DNA of 64,000 nt from Actinomadura sp. NBRC 104425 (GCF_030269545.1 NZ_BSTN01000026.1:1-64000); one strand, 5' to 3'. Shown: positions 7,661 to 19,394, counted from the first letter of the stretch. The notes: generated by a model from the sequence alone, not told the origin. Numbers and translations: made by a program.

Positions 7661-10390
7661 GTGCCAGCCAAGAACGGCACTGCGAAGCGTGGTCAGGGCG
7701 GGGGGAACGGTACCCGTCTGGTGATCGTCGAGTCGCCGGCGAAGGCGAAGACGATCGCCGGGTACCTGGGCCGTGGCTACGTCGTGGAGTCCAGTATCGG
7801 CCACATCCGGGATCTTCCCGGAAGCGCCTCCGAGGTGCCGCCGGAGTACAAGGACAAGCCGTGGGCCAAGCTCGGTGTGGACGTCGAGAGCGACTTCCGC
7901 CCGCTGTACGTGGTCAACTCCGACAAGAAGCAGCAGGTCGCCAAGCTCAAGAAGCTGTTGAAGGAGGCCGACGAGCTCTTCCTGGCCACCGACGAGGACC
8001 GCGAGGGCGAGGCCATCGCCTGGCACCTGCAGGAGGTCCTCAAGCCCAAGGTGCCGGTGCACCGGATGGTCTTCAACGAGATCACCGCCGAGGCGATCCG
8101 CCGCGCCGCCGCCAACCCGCGCAGCCTCGACCTGCGGCTGGTGGACGCGCAGGAGACCCGGCGCATCCTGGACCGGCTGTACGGCTACGAGGTCAGCCCC
8201 GTGCTGTGGGTGAAGGTCAAGCAGGGCCTGTCGGCCGGGCGGGTGCAGTCCGTGGCGACCCGGCTGGTGGTCGAGCGGGAGCGGGAGCGCATCGCGTTCG
8301 TCCCCGCCCACTACTGGGACATCACCGGCGAGTTCGACACCGGCCGGGACGACGAGCCGCGCCGCTTCAAGGCCGGGATCATCTCCGTGGACGGCAAGCG
8401 CGTGGCGCAGGGCCGCGACTTCGCCGCCGACGGCACCCTGAAGACCAAGGGCGTGCTGCACCTGGGCGAGGAGGCGGCGCGCGGCCTGGCCGAGCGGCTG
8501 GCGGGCCGCCCCTACCAGGTCACGTCGGTCGAGCAGAAGCCGTACACGCGCAAGCCGTACCCGCCGTTCCGCACCACCACGCTGCAGCAGGAGGCCAGCC
8601 GCAAGCTGGGGTTCTCCGCCAAGTACACGATGTCGGTGGCGCAGAAGCTGTACGAGAACGGCTACATCACCTACATGCGGACCGACTCGATCACCCTGTC
8701 GGAGACCGCGATCACGGCGGCTCGGCGGCAGGCGGCCACGCTGTTCGGCAGCCAGTACGTGCCCGACAAGCCGCGCGTCTACAGCAGCAAGGTCAAGAAC
8801 GCCCAGGAGGCGCACGAGGCGATCCGGCCGGCGGGGGACGTGTTCCGCACCCCGGCCGAGACGGGCCTGACCGGCGACCAGTTCCGGCTGTACGAGCTGA
8901 TCTGGAAGCGCACGATCGCGTCCCAGATGAAGGACGCGCAGGGCCAGTCCGTGTCGGTGCGGGTCACGGGCGTGTCCTCGGCGGGCGAGACGGCCGAGTT
9001 CGGCGCGACCGGCAAGACGATCACGTTCCACGGGTTCCTGAAGGCGTATGTGGAGAGCGCCGACGACCCGTCCACCGACCGCGACGACCAGGAGCGGCGG
9101 CTGCCGACGCTGGAGCGGGGCGACGAGCTGTCGGCGCGGTCGGTCACCGCCGAGGGGCACTCGACGCGTCCGCCCGCCCGCTACACCGAGGCCAGCCTGG
9201 TCAAGGAGCTGGAGGACCGGGAGATCGGGCGGCCGTCCACCTACGCCTCGATCATCGGAACGATCCTGGACCGCGGCTACGTGTTCAAAAAGGGCACGGC
9301 GCTGGTGCCGTCGTTCCTGGCGTTCGCCGTGGTCAACCTGCTGGAGCGGCACTTCGGCAACCTGGTCGACTACGACTTCACCGCGCACATGGAGGACGGC
9401 CTCGACGAGATCGCCCGCGGCGAGGCCGAGCGGGTGCGCTGGCTGAGCCGCTTCTACAAGGGCGAGAACGGCGACGAGGGCCTCAAGGCGCTGGTCGAGC
9501 ACATCGACGACATCGACGCCAAGGGCATCAGCTCGTTCCCGATCAAGGGCAGCGACATCGTGGTGCGGGTCGGCCGGTACGGGCCGTACCTGGACCGCGA
9601 CGGCGAGCGCGTCAACATCCCCGAGGACATGGCGCCCGACGAGCTGACCGCCGAGAAGGCCGAAGAGCTGTTCGCCCAGCCCAGCAGCGACCGCGAGCTG
9701 GGGGTGGACCCGGAGACGGGGCACACGATCGTCGCCAAGAGCGGGCGGTACGGGCCGTACGTCACCGAGGTGCTGCCGGAGGAGCCGGCCCCGGCCGAGG
9801 GCGAGAAGAAGAAGCGCGCCAAGAAGTCCGACGCGCCCAAACCGCGCACCGCGTCGCTGTTCCGGTCCATGAGCCTGGACACGATCACGCTGGAGGACGC
9901 GCTGCGGCTGCTGTCGCTGCCGCGCGTGGTGGGCGAGCTGGACGGCGAGACGGTCACCGCACAGAACGGCCGGTACGGCCCGTACCTGCGCAAGGGCTCC
10001 GAGAGCCGGTCGCTCGGCTCGGAGGAGGAGCTGTTCACCGTCACGCTGGAGCAGGCCAAGGAGCTGTTCGCCCAGCCCAAGCAGCGCGGCAGGGGCCGGG
10101 CCGCGGCGTCCGCCGAGCCGCTGCGCGAGCTGGGCGAGGACCCGGGCAGCGGCAAGAAGGTCGTGGTGAAGAAGGGCCGGTACGGCCCGTACGTCACCGA
10201 CGGCGAGACCAACGCGAGCCTGCGGCAGGGCGACGACCCGCAGTCGATCACGATCCAGCGGGCGGCGGAGCTGCTGGCCGAGCGCCGCGAGAAGGTCGCC
10301 GCGTCCGGCGGGGCGAAGAAGAAGACGGGCGCCAAGAAGGCGGCGAAGACGACCACCCGGCGCCGCGCGTCCGCCAAGTCCGGCTCCTGA
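7661..10390 (+). CDS. topA: DNA topoisomerase I
   Basis: Type IA topoisomerase, which relaxes negative supercoils by a transient single-strand break. The 909-residue protein has an N-terminal Toprim domain (LVIVESPAKAKTI, then ATDEDREGEAIAW with its acidic residues). The active-site motif is YITYMRTDS with catalytic Tyr at about residue 338. The C-terminal region has four GRYGPY-type repeats (residues about 640-850) and a Lys-rich tail. It lacks the tetracysteine zinc fingers of E. coli TopA, as is usual in actinobacteria. The start is GTG 7661. It is followed by the tmk fusion and holB, an arrangement common in actinomycetes. Confidence 0.97.
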   Translation: MPAKNGTAKRGQGGGNGTRLVIVESPAKAKTIAGYLGRGYVVESSIGHIRDLPGSASEVPPEYKDKPWAKLGVDVESDFRPLYVVNSDKKQQVAKLKKLLKEADELFLATDEDREGEAIAWHLQEVLKPKVPVHRMVFNEITAEAIRRAAANPRSLDLRLVDAQETRRILDRLYGYEVSPVLWVKVKQGLSAGRVQSVATRLVVERERERIAFVPAHYWDITGEFDTGRDDEPRRFKAGIISVDGKRVAQGRDFAADGTLKTKGVLHLGEEAARGLAERLAGRPYQVTSVEQKPYTRKPYPPFRTTTLQQEASRKLGFSAKYTMSVAQKLYENGYITYMRTDSITLSETAITAARRQAATLFGSQYVPDKPRVYSSKVKNAQEAHEAIRPAGDVFRTPAETGLTGDQFRLYELIWKRTIASQMKDAQGQSVSVRVTGVSSAGETAEFGATGKTITFHGFLKAYVESADDPSTDRDDQERRLPTLERGDELSARSVTAEGHSTRPPARYTEASLVKELEDREIGRPSTYASIIGTILDRGYVFKKGTALVPSFLAFAVVNLLERHFGNLVDYDFTAHMEDGLDEIARGEAERVRWLSRFYKGENGDEGLKALVEHIDDIDAKGISSFPIKGSDIVVRVGRYGPYLDRDGERVNIPEDMAPDELTAEKAEELFAQPSSDRELGVDPETGHTIVAKSGRYGPYVTEVLPEEPAPAEGEKKKRAKKSDAPKPRTASLFRSMSLDTITLEDALRLLSLPRVVGELDGETVTAQNGRYGPYLRKGSESRSLGSEEELFTVTLEQAKELFAQPKQRGRGRAAASAEPLRELGEDPGSGKKVVVKKGRYGPYVTDGETNASLRQGDDPQSITIQRAAELLAERREKVAASGGAKKKTGAKKAAKTTTRRRASAKSGS

Positions 10391-10525
10391 GCGTGGCGGG
10401 GCGGGCGCGCACCGTGGTGTCCGCCGGTGGTCGGGGGAGGGGTGCGGAAGGCGCCTTCGAAACGCTGCCGAGTCGCTGCCGAGAGGTTCCCCCACCGTGA
10501 TTGCGGCGCCGATACGCTGACCAAC

Positions 10526-12571
<2,046 letters not shown>

Positions 12572-12600
12572 CCGCCCGCGGGGCCGTAGCCTTGACGGGC

Positions 12601-12852
12601 GAGGACCGCGCCTTCTCGGCGCCCCGGAGGTGGGCGGGTTAGCAGGGTTGGGCGAGTCGGAGGGGCGCGGCGGTGCCTGGACTGACGAGCGAGGGACGAG
12701 CGAGGAGGGAAGGCGGCGCCTCCTTGGCGCCCCGGAGGCGAGCGGGCAAGCAGGGTTGAGCGAGCTGGAGGGGCGCGGCGATGCCTGGACTGACGGCCGA
12801 GGAGGGAAAGGGTGCCTCCTTGGGCGTCCCGAGGTGAGCGGGGGAGCAGGGC
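12601..12852. repeat. Degenerate tandem repeat of about 100 bp between tmk and holB
   Basis: Three imperfect copies lie head to tail: about 12601-12717, 12718-12813, and a truncated one from 12814 to the holB start. Shared words include GGCGCCCCGGAGG, GCAGGGTT, GGAGGGGCGCGGCG and TGCCTGGACTGACG. The third copy ends in the holB ribosome-site region (GAGCAGGGC). No stop-free frame with protein character covers the three copies. Confidence 0.8.
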
Positions 12853-14019
12853 GTGAGCGTGTGGGATGACCTGGTGGGGCAGGACCCGGTCGTCGCGCAG
12901 CTGCGGTCGGCCGTCGAGGCGTCGGCGGCGGGCGACGCGGGCGGCGGCACGGGCAAGATGGCGCACGCCTGGCTGTTCACCGGGCCGCCGGGGGCGGGCC
13001 GTTCCACCGCGGCGCGGGCGTTCGCCGCGGCCCTGCAATGCTCGCAGACGCCGCGCGGCTGCGGGCACTGCGCGTCCTGCCACCAGGTGCTGCAGGGCAC
13101 GCACGCCGACGTGGAGGTGGTGCGTCCGTCCGGGCTGTCGTACGGCGTGCGCGAGACGCGCGAGCTGGTGCTGCGCGCCTCGTCCTCGCCCAGCGGGGGA
13201 CGCTGGCAGATCGTGCTGTTCGAGGACGCCGACCGGGCCACCGAGGCGGCCGCCAACGCCCTGCTGAAGGCGATCGAGGAGCCGCCGCCGCGGACGGTGT
13301 GGCTGCTGTGCGCGCCGTCCCCGGAGGACCTGGTGATGACGATCCGGTCGCGGTGCCGCCTGGTCACCCTGCGCACCCCGCCGGTCGCGGCCGTCGCCGA
13401 GATGCTGGTGCGGCGGGACGGCATCGACCCGGCGACGGCGGAGGCGGCGGCGCGGGCGGCCCAGGGGCACATCGAGCGGGCTCGGCGGCTGGCCACCGAC
13501 GAGCAGGCCCGGCGGCGCCGGGAGCAGGTGCTGGCCGTGCCGCGCCGGCTGACGTCGGTGGGGCCCGCGGTGGCGGCGGCCGAGGCGCTGGTCAAGGCGG
13601 CCGAGGAGGAGGCGAAGGCCACCACCGAGCAGCTGAACGAGAGCGAGACGGCGGCGCTGCGGCAGGCGCTGGGCGAGAACGCCAAGGGGCGCATGCCGCG
13701 CGGCACCGCGGGGGTGCTCAAGGAGCTGGAGGACCGGCAGAAGTCCCGCGCCACCCGGGTCAAGCGCGACGCGCTCGACCGGGCGCTGCTGGATCTGGCG
13801 TACTACTACCGCGACGTGCTGGTCCTGCAGCTGGGCGCGGGCAGCGAGCTGGTCAACGCCGACATCGCCGCGGAGCTGCGCACGGCCGCGGCGGAGAGCA
13901 GGCCCGAGGACACCATCCGCCGACTGGACGCGATCATGGAGTGCCGGGGGCGGCTGGACGCCAACGTCAATCCGCAACTGGCCGTCGAGGCGCTGACCCT
14001 GGCCCTGCGCACCGGCTGA
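12853..14019 (+). CDS. holB: DNA polymerase III subunit delta'
   Basis: Clamp-loader subunit of the replicative polymerase. The 388-residue protein starts at GTG 12853 (MSVWDDLVGQDPVV). It has the AAA+ layout: a Walker A-like GPPGAGRST in which the usual Lys is Arg, a zinc site (cysteines within QCSQTPRGCGHCASC), and the region IVLFEDADRATEAAANALLKAIEEPP with the IRSRCR motif. Degenerate nucleotide binding is typical of delta' subunits. A Lys/Glu-rich segment near residues 245-305 looks helical. The order topA-tmk-holB fits replication and nucleotide supply. Confidence 0.95.
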   Translation: MSVWDDLVGQDPVVAQLRSAVEASAAGDAGGGTGKMAHAWLFTGPPGAGRSTAARAFAAALQCSQTPRGCGHCASCHQVLQGTHADVEVVRPSGLSYGVRETRELVLRASSSPSGGRWQIVLFEDADRATEAAANALLKAIEEPPPRTVWLLCAPSPEDLVMTIRSRCRLVTLRTPPVAAVAEMLVRRDGIDPATAEAAARAAQGHIERARRLATDEQARRRREQVLAVPRRLTSVGPAVAAAEALVKAAEEEAKATTEQLNESETAALRQALGENAKGRMPRGTAGVLKELEDRQKSRATRVKRDALDRALLDLAYYYRDVLVLQLGAGSELVNADIAAELRTAAAESRPEDTIRRLDAIMECRGRLDANVNPQLAVEALTLALRTG

Positions 14020-14186
14020 CCGCCCGTTCCGGACGCGCTCGCGGGTCTCATGGACACGGCCGGGATAACAAGACATGTCCCGTTTCGTTACACAGTCGTA
14101 CCGGACTCTCAATAGGCACACGCGTAGCTTCTCCTGGCCATCAACTGCCTACCGGGGCCAACAACCCCATACGCCAGGAGGTTGCC

Positions 14187-15911
14187 TTGCGGCGCGTCGC
14201 GATCACCGCCGCCTGCGCCGTCGTCGCATCGACGGCGCTCGCGCTGCCAGCGTCGGCGGTACCGGCCCAACCCGGGGCCCAGGGAAAGGCGTCGGAGTAC
14301 GTCGTCCTCTACAAGGAGGGGGTCTCCCTCAGCAAGGCCCGCGCCGCCGTGCAGGCGGCCGGAGGCACGATCGTCAGTGAGAACGCCGACGTCGGCGTGG
14401 CCACCGTCCGCACGACCGACGCCGGTTTCGCCGCCGCGGCCGCCCGGCAAGGCGCGCTGGAGGGCACCGCATCCAACCGCGTGATCGGCCACGCCCCCAA
14501 GGTCGCGAAGGCCGCCAAGCGGTTCGCCGTGGAACAGGAGGGGCGCGGCCAGACCACCGGCAGGACCGCCGTCAAGCCCGCCAAGAAGGGCGAGCCGCTG
14601 GCCGACCTGCAGTGGGACATGAAGCAGATCCGCGCCACGGCCGACGGCTCCTATAAGACCGAGCCGGGGGACCGGGGCGTGCTCGTCGGCGTCATCGACA
14701 CCGGCATCGACGGGAGCCACCCCGACATCAAGGCCAACTTCAACCGGGCGCTCAGCCGCAACTTCACCGTCGACATCCCCACCGACGCCAACGGCGTGGA
14801 GGTCGACGGGCCGTGCGAGGACGAGCCGGACAAGTCCTGCAACGACCCGGTCGACGTGGACGAGAACGAGCACGGCACGCACGTGGCGTCCACCATCGCC
14901 TCGCCGCGCAACGGCCTGGGCATGGCGGGCGTCGCGCCGAACGTGCAGCTGGTCAACCTGCGCGCGGGGCAGGACTCGGGCTACTTCTTCCTGCAGCCGA
15001 CGGTCGACGCGCTGACCTACGCCGGCAAGAACGGCATCGACGTGGTCAACATGAGCTACTACATCGACCCGTGGCTGTTCAACTGCGCGTCGAACCCGGC
15101 CGACTCGCCCGAGGACCAGGCCGAGCAGCGCACCATCATCAAGGCGGTCAACCGGGCGCTGAACTTCGCGCACCGGCACGGCGTCACGTTGATCGCCGCC
15201 GCGGGCAACGAGGCGATCGACTACACCAAGACCAATGTCGACACCTCCAGCCCGGACTTCGCGTCCGAGCCCGGCGAGCAGCCCCACGAGCGGACGATCC
15301 CGCCGAGCTGCCTGTCGCTGCCGGGTGAGGGCGACCACGTCATCCCCGTCTCCTCGACCGGGATCAGCAAGCGCAAGGCGTACTACTCCAGCTTCGGCAA
15401 CGGCTACGTCCAGGTGGCCGCGCCGGGCGGCGACAAGTACGACACGGCCGACGGCAAGCTCGACGACAAGGCGGGCATCTGGGCCGCCTACCCCGAGTCC
15501 ATCGCGCGTGAGCGCGGCGAGCTCAACGCCGACGGCACGCCCAACACCCCGCGGGTGATCCGCGACTGCAAGGGCGGCACCTGCGCCTACTACCAGTCGA
15601 TCCAGGGCACCTCGATGGCCTCGCCGCACGTGGCCGGGGTCGCCGCGCTGATCGTCAGCAAGTACGGCAAGCGGGACCGCGTCCACGGCGGCCTGACCCT
15701 GGCCCCGGACGTCGTGCGGTCCGTGCTGACGGGCACCGCGGCGAAGACCGCCTGCCCGGCGGGCGGGTCGTACACCTACACCCGGTACGTGCAGCAGGCC
15801 GACGGCTCCTACCAGAAGGTCGTCGCCACGCACACGTGCGAGGGCAGCAAGGGCCGCAACGGCTTCTACGGGTACGGCATCGTCGACGCTCAGCGCGCCG
15901 TCACGCGCTGA
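14187..15911 (+). CDS. Secreted S8 family serine protease (subtilase)
   Basis: This 574-residue protein starts at TTG 14187, five bases after a perfect AGGAGG (14176-14181); the open frame upstream only shadows holB. The signal peptide ends near LPASA-VPA. A propeptide-like region (inhibitor I9 type, about residues 35-110) precedes the catalytic domain. Asp171 (VIDTGIDGSHPD), His232 (HGTHVAST), Asn341 (AAAGNE) and Ser476 (GTSMASPHVAG) form the catalytic set. Paired cysteines near CEDEPDKSC and CKGGTC suggest disulphides. It should be an extracellular protease; the substrate is unknown. Confidence 0.95.
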   Translation: MRRVAITAACAVVASTALALPASAVPAQPGAQGKASEYVVLYKEGVSLSKARAAVQAAGGTIVSENADVGVATVRTTDAGFAAAAARQGALEGTASNRVIGHAPKVAKAAKRFAVEQEGRGQTTGRTAVKPAKKGEPLADLQWDMKQIRATADGSYKTEPGDRGVLVGVIDTGIDGSHPDIKANFNRALSRNFTVDIPTDANGVEVDGPCEDEPDKSCNDPVDVDENEHGTHVASTIASPRNGLGMAGVAPNVQLVNLRAGQDSGYFFLQPTVDALTYAGKNGIDVVNMSYYIDPWLFNCASNPADSPEDQAEQRTIIKAVNRALNFAHRHGVTLIAAAGNEAIDYTKTNVDTSSPDFASEPGEQPHERTIPPSCLSLPGEGDHVIPVSSTGISKRKAYYSSFGNGYVQVAAPGGDKYDTADGKLDDKAGIWAAYPESIARERGELNADGTPNTPRVIRDCKGGTCAYYQSIQGTSMASPHVAGVAALIVSKYGKRDRVHGGLTLAPDVVRSVLTGTAAKTACPAGGSYTYTRYVQQADGSYQKVVATHTCEGSKGRNGFYGYGIVDAQRAVTR

Positions 15912-15926
15912 CGCGGGCCAAGTGAA

Positions 15927-15961
15927 CGCGGCCCCCGGCGGGCATTCCGCCGGGGGCCGCG
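15927..15961. terminator. Bidirectional terminator between convergent genes
   Basis: A perfect 15-bp stem (CGCGGCCCCCGGCGG at 15927-15941, its complement at 15947-15961) encloses the 5-base loop GCATT. It lies between the protease stop and the 3' end of the convergent gene 15972-16484, so it can serve both. Confidence 0.85.
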
Positions 15962-15971
15962 CTGCCGGACG

Positions 15972-16484
15972 CTAGCTGCAATAGGCCAGCCAGGGGCTGC
16001 TGTCGATGTGGCGCTTGGCGCCCTGGTAGTAGATGTCCCCGGCCGCGTGCACGCATCGTCCCGCCGCCCGCACCGTGACGGGGCCGGCGTAGGAGGCGTA
16101 GACGCCGTCGTCGGCCTTCGGGGACCCGGCGGCGGGGGTGCACGTGGTGCCGCGCCGTTCACGGCACGCCGCGAGCCATACCGCCGTGCGCAGCCGCACG
16201 TTGCGGGTCGGGCCGACGTGGTTCATGCGCGCGCAGGCGGTCTTCCTGGTGCGGTCCCGGTAGAGCACCAGCTCGCCGATCTTGGTGTTGGCGAGGCGCA
16301 GCGGCCACCGGTGGATGAGGCGGCCGGTGCAGTTCGCGGCGATCCGGGCGGCCGGTGCGGCCGCGGCGGGCGCGGGCGCCGCGGCCGTCGTGCTCGTCGA
16401 GGTGGACGCCGTGGACGGCTGGGCGAGCCCCAGTCCCAGCGCCGTGACGATCGTCAGGCCGAGCGCCATCTTGGTCTTCTGCAT
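15972..16484 (-). CDS. Small secreted protein, spore-associated-protein-like
   Basis: This 170-residue protein starts at ATG 16484 behind GGGAGGT. A classic signal peptide (MQKTKMALGLTIVTALGLGL) is followed by an Ala/Thr/Ser/Pro-rich linker. The mature domain has six cysteines (NCTGR, KTACAR, AACRER, TTCTPA, GRCVHA, AYCS), enough for three disulphides. The segment DDGVYASYAGPVTVRAAGRCV resembles small secreted proteins annotated as spore-associated in Streptomyces; this match is from memory and tentative. It converges on the secreted protease gene. Confidence 0.65.
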   Translation of the reverse strand: MQKTKMALGLTIVTALGLGLAQPSTASTSTSTTAAAPAPAAAAPAARIAANCTGRLIHRWPLRLANTKIGELVLYRDRTRKTACARMNHVGPTRNVRLRTAVWLAACRERRGTTCTPAAGSPKADDGVYASYAGPVTVRAAGRCVHAAGDIYYQGAKRHIDSSPWLAYCS

Positions 16485-16617
16485 GGTTACCTCCCGTGAG
16501 AGACCCTGCACGTCACCATAGGTCACTGTCCAGATGCGCAGGGTAATATTCGCGGGGTCGGGGGGCGTGGCGAGCGTGTGGAGGGGGAGGTGGGGCGGGT
16601 CGGGCAGGATGGTTGGC

Positions 16618-17106
16618 ATGTCCTACCGCGTCACGTTCGTCTGCACGGGGAACATCTGCCGTTCGCCCATGGCCGAGTGGGTGTTCCGGCACCACGTCGA
16701 GGAGGAGGGCCTCGACGTCGAGGTCGACAGTTCGGGCACCGGCCCGTGGCATGTGGGAGAGGACGCCGACCCCCGCACGGTGCGCGCGCTGCGGCGGGCC
16801 GGGTACCGGTCGGCGCACGTCGCGCGGCAGTTCGAGCCGGAGTGGTTCGACAGGTACGACCTGATCCTCGCGCTGGACGAGGGGCATCTGCGGGAGCTGT
16901 GGGCCATGGCCCCCGACGACGCGGCGCGCGGGCGGGTCAGGCTGCTGCGCGAGTTCGATCCCGACGCCGGGGACGACCTGGACGTGCCCGACCCCTACTA
17001 CGGCGGGCAGGACGACTTCGAGCGCGTGCTGAAGCTCGTCGAGGCCGCGATGCCCGGGCTGCTGGACCACGTGCGCGCCGAAATGTCCCTCGCCCGGGAG
17101 GCGTGA
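16618..17106 (+). CDS. Low-molecular-weight protein-tyrosine phosphatase
   Basis: This 162-residue cytoplasmic enzyme dephosphorylates phosphotyrosine. The P-loop CTGNICRSP (Cys nucleophile at residue 9, Arg at 15) lies at the N-terminus and the general acid Asp is in DVPDPYYGG near the C-terminus, as in the family. ATG 16618 gives the usual family N-terminus; ATG 16609 in frame is an alternative. It overlaps the downstream kinase gene by 4 bp (GTGA), so the two are likely co-translated. Confidence 0.93.
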   Translation: MSYRVTFVCTGNICRSPMAEWVFRHHVEEEGLDVEVDSSGTGPWHVGEDADPRTVRALRRAGYRSAHVARQFEPEWFDRYDLILALDEGHLRELWAMAPDDAARGRVRLLREFDPDAGDDLDVPDPYYGGQDDFERVLKLVEAAMPGLLDHVRAEMSLAREA

Positions 17107-17969
17107 CCGTGGCGGCGCCCCGCGAGCATGTCTCCGGCCTGCTCGGCGCGCGCGTCGAGCACGTCACCGACCTCGGCGCGAGCCACTCGTGGACGCTGCA
17201 CCGCATGTCGCTGGCCGACGGCCGCGAGGTGTTCGTCAAGGCCGCGGCCGCGGACGGCGGGTTCTTCGCGGCCGAGGCGGCGGGGCTGCGCTGGCTGGCC
17301 GAGGCGGGCCCGCACGCGCCCGTCCCCAAGGTGCTGGCGGCCGACGGGGGCACGCTCGTCCTGCCGTGGCTGCCGGCCGAGCCGCCCACGCCGCGCGCCG
17401 CCGAGCGTTTCGGACGCGACCTGGCCGCCCTGCACACCGCGTCCGCGCCCAAGGCCTACGGGGCGCCCTGGGACGGCTACATCGCCGACCTGCCGCTGGA
17501 CAACACCCTCGACGGCGGCGGCTGGCCGCGCTGGTACGCCGAGCGGCGCCTGGCGCCGTTCCTGCGCCGGGCCCGGCCGCATCTGTCGGCGTCCGACGTG
17601 CGGCTCGTGGAACGGGTCATCGACCGGATCGAGGAGCTGGCCGGGCCGCCGGAGCCGCCGAGCCGCATCCACGGCGACCTGTGGTCCGGCAACGTGCTGT
17701 GGACGGGCGGCCGCGCCATGCTGATCGACCCGGCCGCGCACGGCGGCCACCGCGAGACCGACCTGGCCATGCTCGCGCTGTTCGGCGCCCCGCACCTGGA
17801 GCGCGTCCTGGCGGCCTACGACGAGGCGGCGCCGCTCGCCGACGGGTGGCGGCGGCGGGTCGCCCTGCACCAGTTGCACCCGCTGCTCGTCCACGTCGCC
17901 CTGTTCGGCGCCTCCTACCGGGCGTCGATGGTCGAAGCCGCCCACGTCGCGTTGGCCGCGGCGTCCTGA
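17103..17969 (+). CDS. Fructosamine kinase family protein
   Basis: The 288-residue protein resembles fructosamine/ketosamine-3-kinases, which phosphorylate sugars attached to protein amines and so start deglycation. Motifs seen are HSWTLHRMSLADGREVFVKAA (ATP-binding Lys region), the catalytic HGDLWSGNVLW, and IDPAAHGGHRETDLAML (metal-binding Asp). GTG 17103 overlaps the phosphatase stop as GTGA; GTG 17109 is also in frame. Pairing of a tyrosine phosphatase with this kinase is common in actinomycetes, where the former may also act on sugar phosphoamines (inference). Confidence 0.9.
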   Translation: MTVAAPREHVSGLLGARVEHVTDLGASHSWTLHRMSLADGREVFVKAAAADGGFFAAEAAGLRWLAEAGPHAPVPKVLAADGGTLVLPWLPAEPPTPRAAERFGRDLAALHTASAPKAYGAPWDGYIADLPLDNTLDGGGWPRWYAERRLAPFLRRARPHLSASDVRLVERVIDRIEELAGPPEPPSRIHGDLWSGNVLWTGGRAMLIDPAAHGGHRETDLAMLALFGAPHLERVLAAYDEAAPLADGWRRRVALHQLHPLLVHVALFGASYRASMVEAAHVALAAAS

Positions 17970-18208
17970 ACCGGTCGGCCTCGCGGGTGATCGCCCCGCC
18001 GGAAAGGCTTACGCTGCTGGGCGGTGCGGGCTGCGCGGCGGGACGCGGGGGGCCCGGCCGGAACGTGCCCGGCGGCACGGCCGGCAAGCCGGACTCGTTA
18101 GCGTCTGCCGAGTAACTCCGCAATCATGGGCTTCCGTATGCGGCGAATGAGATAGAAACGACGGGTCCGTTAATCCCCGGGAACGCGGAGAGGTGGCTGG
18201 GCTCCCCG

Positions 18209-19225
18209 ATGGACGGCAAGCACAAGCAGGCGGGTGCCGGACCCCGGGTGCGCGGCGTCTGGCGGAGCATGGTGCCGGTCGGCGTCGCCACGATGATCGC
18301 CTTCGGCATCGCGGGCTTCGTCGACCTGGTGCATGCGCGCCAGAACGCCGACGACGACGAGCGCGCCGCCAAGCCGGCCGCCGAGAGCCAGAGCACCGAA
18401 CCGCGCCGCTTCGTGGGGGTGCAGCGCGACGGCGCCGCGCTGGTGGTGCGGGACCTGCGCACCGGAGGTGATATCGGGGTGCCCGTGGCGGCGCCGCCCG
18501 GACGGCGGTTCCAGCGGATCGCGCCGAGCGGCCCCGGGAAGTACGTCGTCGCCTCCTACGCCTCGCACAGGATCACCTTCCAGCGGCTCGACCTGGACAA
18601 GGAAGGCCGTCCCAAGGGGCTCGCGGACATCCCGCGCGCGGTCGTGCCCGGCGTGTCGGCCGCGTGGTCGCAGATGGCGGTGCACCCGGACGGCGACCGC
18701 ATCGCCTACGTCACCTACCAGGGCATGACGCCCCAGGTGCAGGTCGTGTCCGCCAAGACCGGGCAGCGCAAGATGTGGCGGACGTCCTCGCCCGCGCGCG
18801 TTTCGAGCCTGTCGTGGGCGGGCGACACCCTGAACTTCCTGTACACCCCGGTGCGCCCGGGCGCCGCGAAGACCGCCGCGCAGATGCGCGCGCTGGACAC
18901 CACGGGCCGATCCGGGGACCTGCGTGCCAGCACGCCGGTGCTGAAGCTGCCCTCCGGTACGGGGGCCGCGCTGAGCAGCCGCGACGGGCGCACGGTCGTG
19001 GCGGGCCTCACCGCCCGAGGGCAGCTGTCGCTGCAGACGTACACGGTCCAGACCAGGCAGCCCGGCAAGGTGCTGTGGGAGCAGAGCGGGGCGACGTCCC
19101 GCCTCGTGCGGATCGTCCGCGACCACACCGGCAAGCACCTGCTGGCGTTCGGCGCCGACGGACGGCTCTACGCCGACGGCGCGCCGCCCCTGCGGGAGGC
19201 GGACCTCATCGACGTCGCCTGGTGA
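18209..19225 (+). CDS. Membrane-anchored beta-propeller-like protein of unknown function
   Basis: This 338-residue protein has a short basic N-terminus, one membrane helix (MVPVGVATMIAFGIAGFVDLV, residues about 22-42) and a charged linker. About 250 extracellular residues follow with repeated short beta-rich segments typical of WD40/TolB-like propellers (for example MAVHPDGDRIAYVTYQ and VSSLSWAGDTLNFLYT). No catalytic motif is visible. GGAGAGG lies about 15 bp upstream of ATG 18209. It precedes ricT in the same direction, 169 bp away, with a small tandem GCGGTGATG repeat in between (19226-19256). Confidence 0.7.
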   Translation: MDGKHKQAGAGPRVRGVWRSMVPVGVATMIAFGIAGFVDLVHARQNADDDERAAKPAAESQSTEPRRFVGVQRDGAALVVRDLRTGGDIGVPVAAPPGRRFQRIAPSGPGKYVVASYASHRITFQRLDLDKEGRPKGLADIPRAVVPGVSAAWSQMAVHPDGDRIAYVTYQGMTPQVQVVSAKTGQRKMWRTSSPARVSSLSWAGDTLNFLYTPVRPGAAKTAAQMRALDTTGRSGDLRASTPVLKLPSGTGAALSSRDGRTVVAGLTARGQLSLQTYTVQTRQPGKVLWEQSGATSRLVRIVRDHTGKHLLAFGADGRLYADGAPPLREADLIDVAW

Positions 19226-19394
19226 CGCGGTGATGGTGCGGTGATGACGCGGTGATGCGGTCGTCCGGAACGCGTCCGGTGCGCTGACGCGGGCGGCGAG
19301 GCGGCCGCACGGTCGCCCCGCCAACCCATCCATACCGGTGAAAGCCCGGACCACGTAGTGTTGGTCCCACGGAACCGGGCGAACGGAGCAGACC

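Noticed and set aside
12601..12869. Open frame through the repeats between tmk and holB
   Set aside because: It overlaps the holB start and follows only the composition of the repeat; no initiation signal.
19226..19256. GCGGTGATG tandem repeat as a regulatory site for ricT
   Set aside because: It is short and about 140 bp from the start, with no palindrome or promoter alignment.
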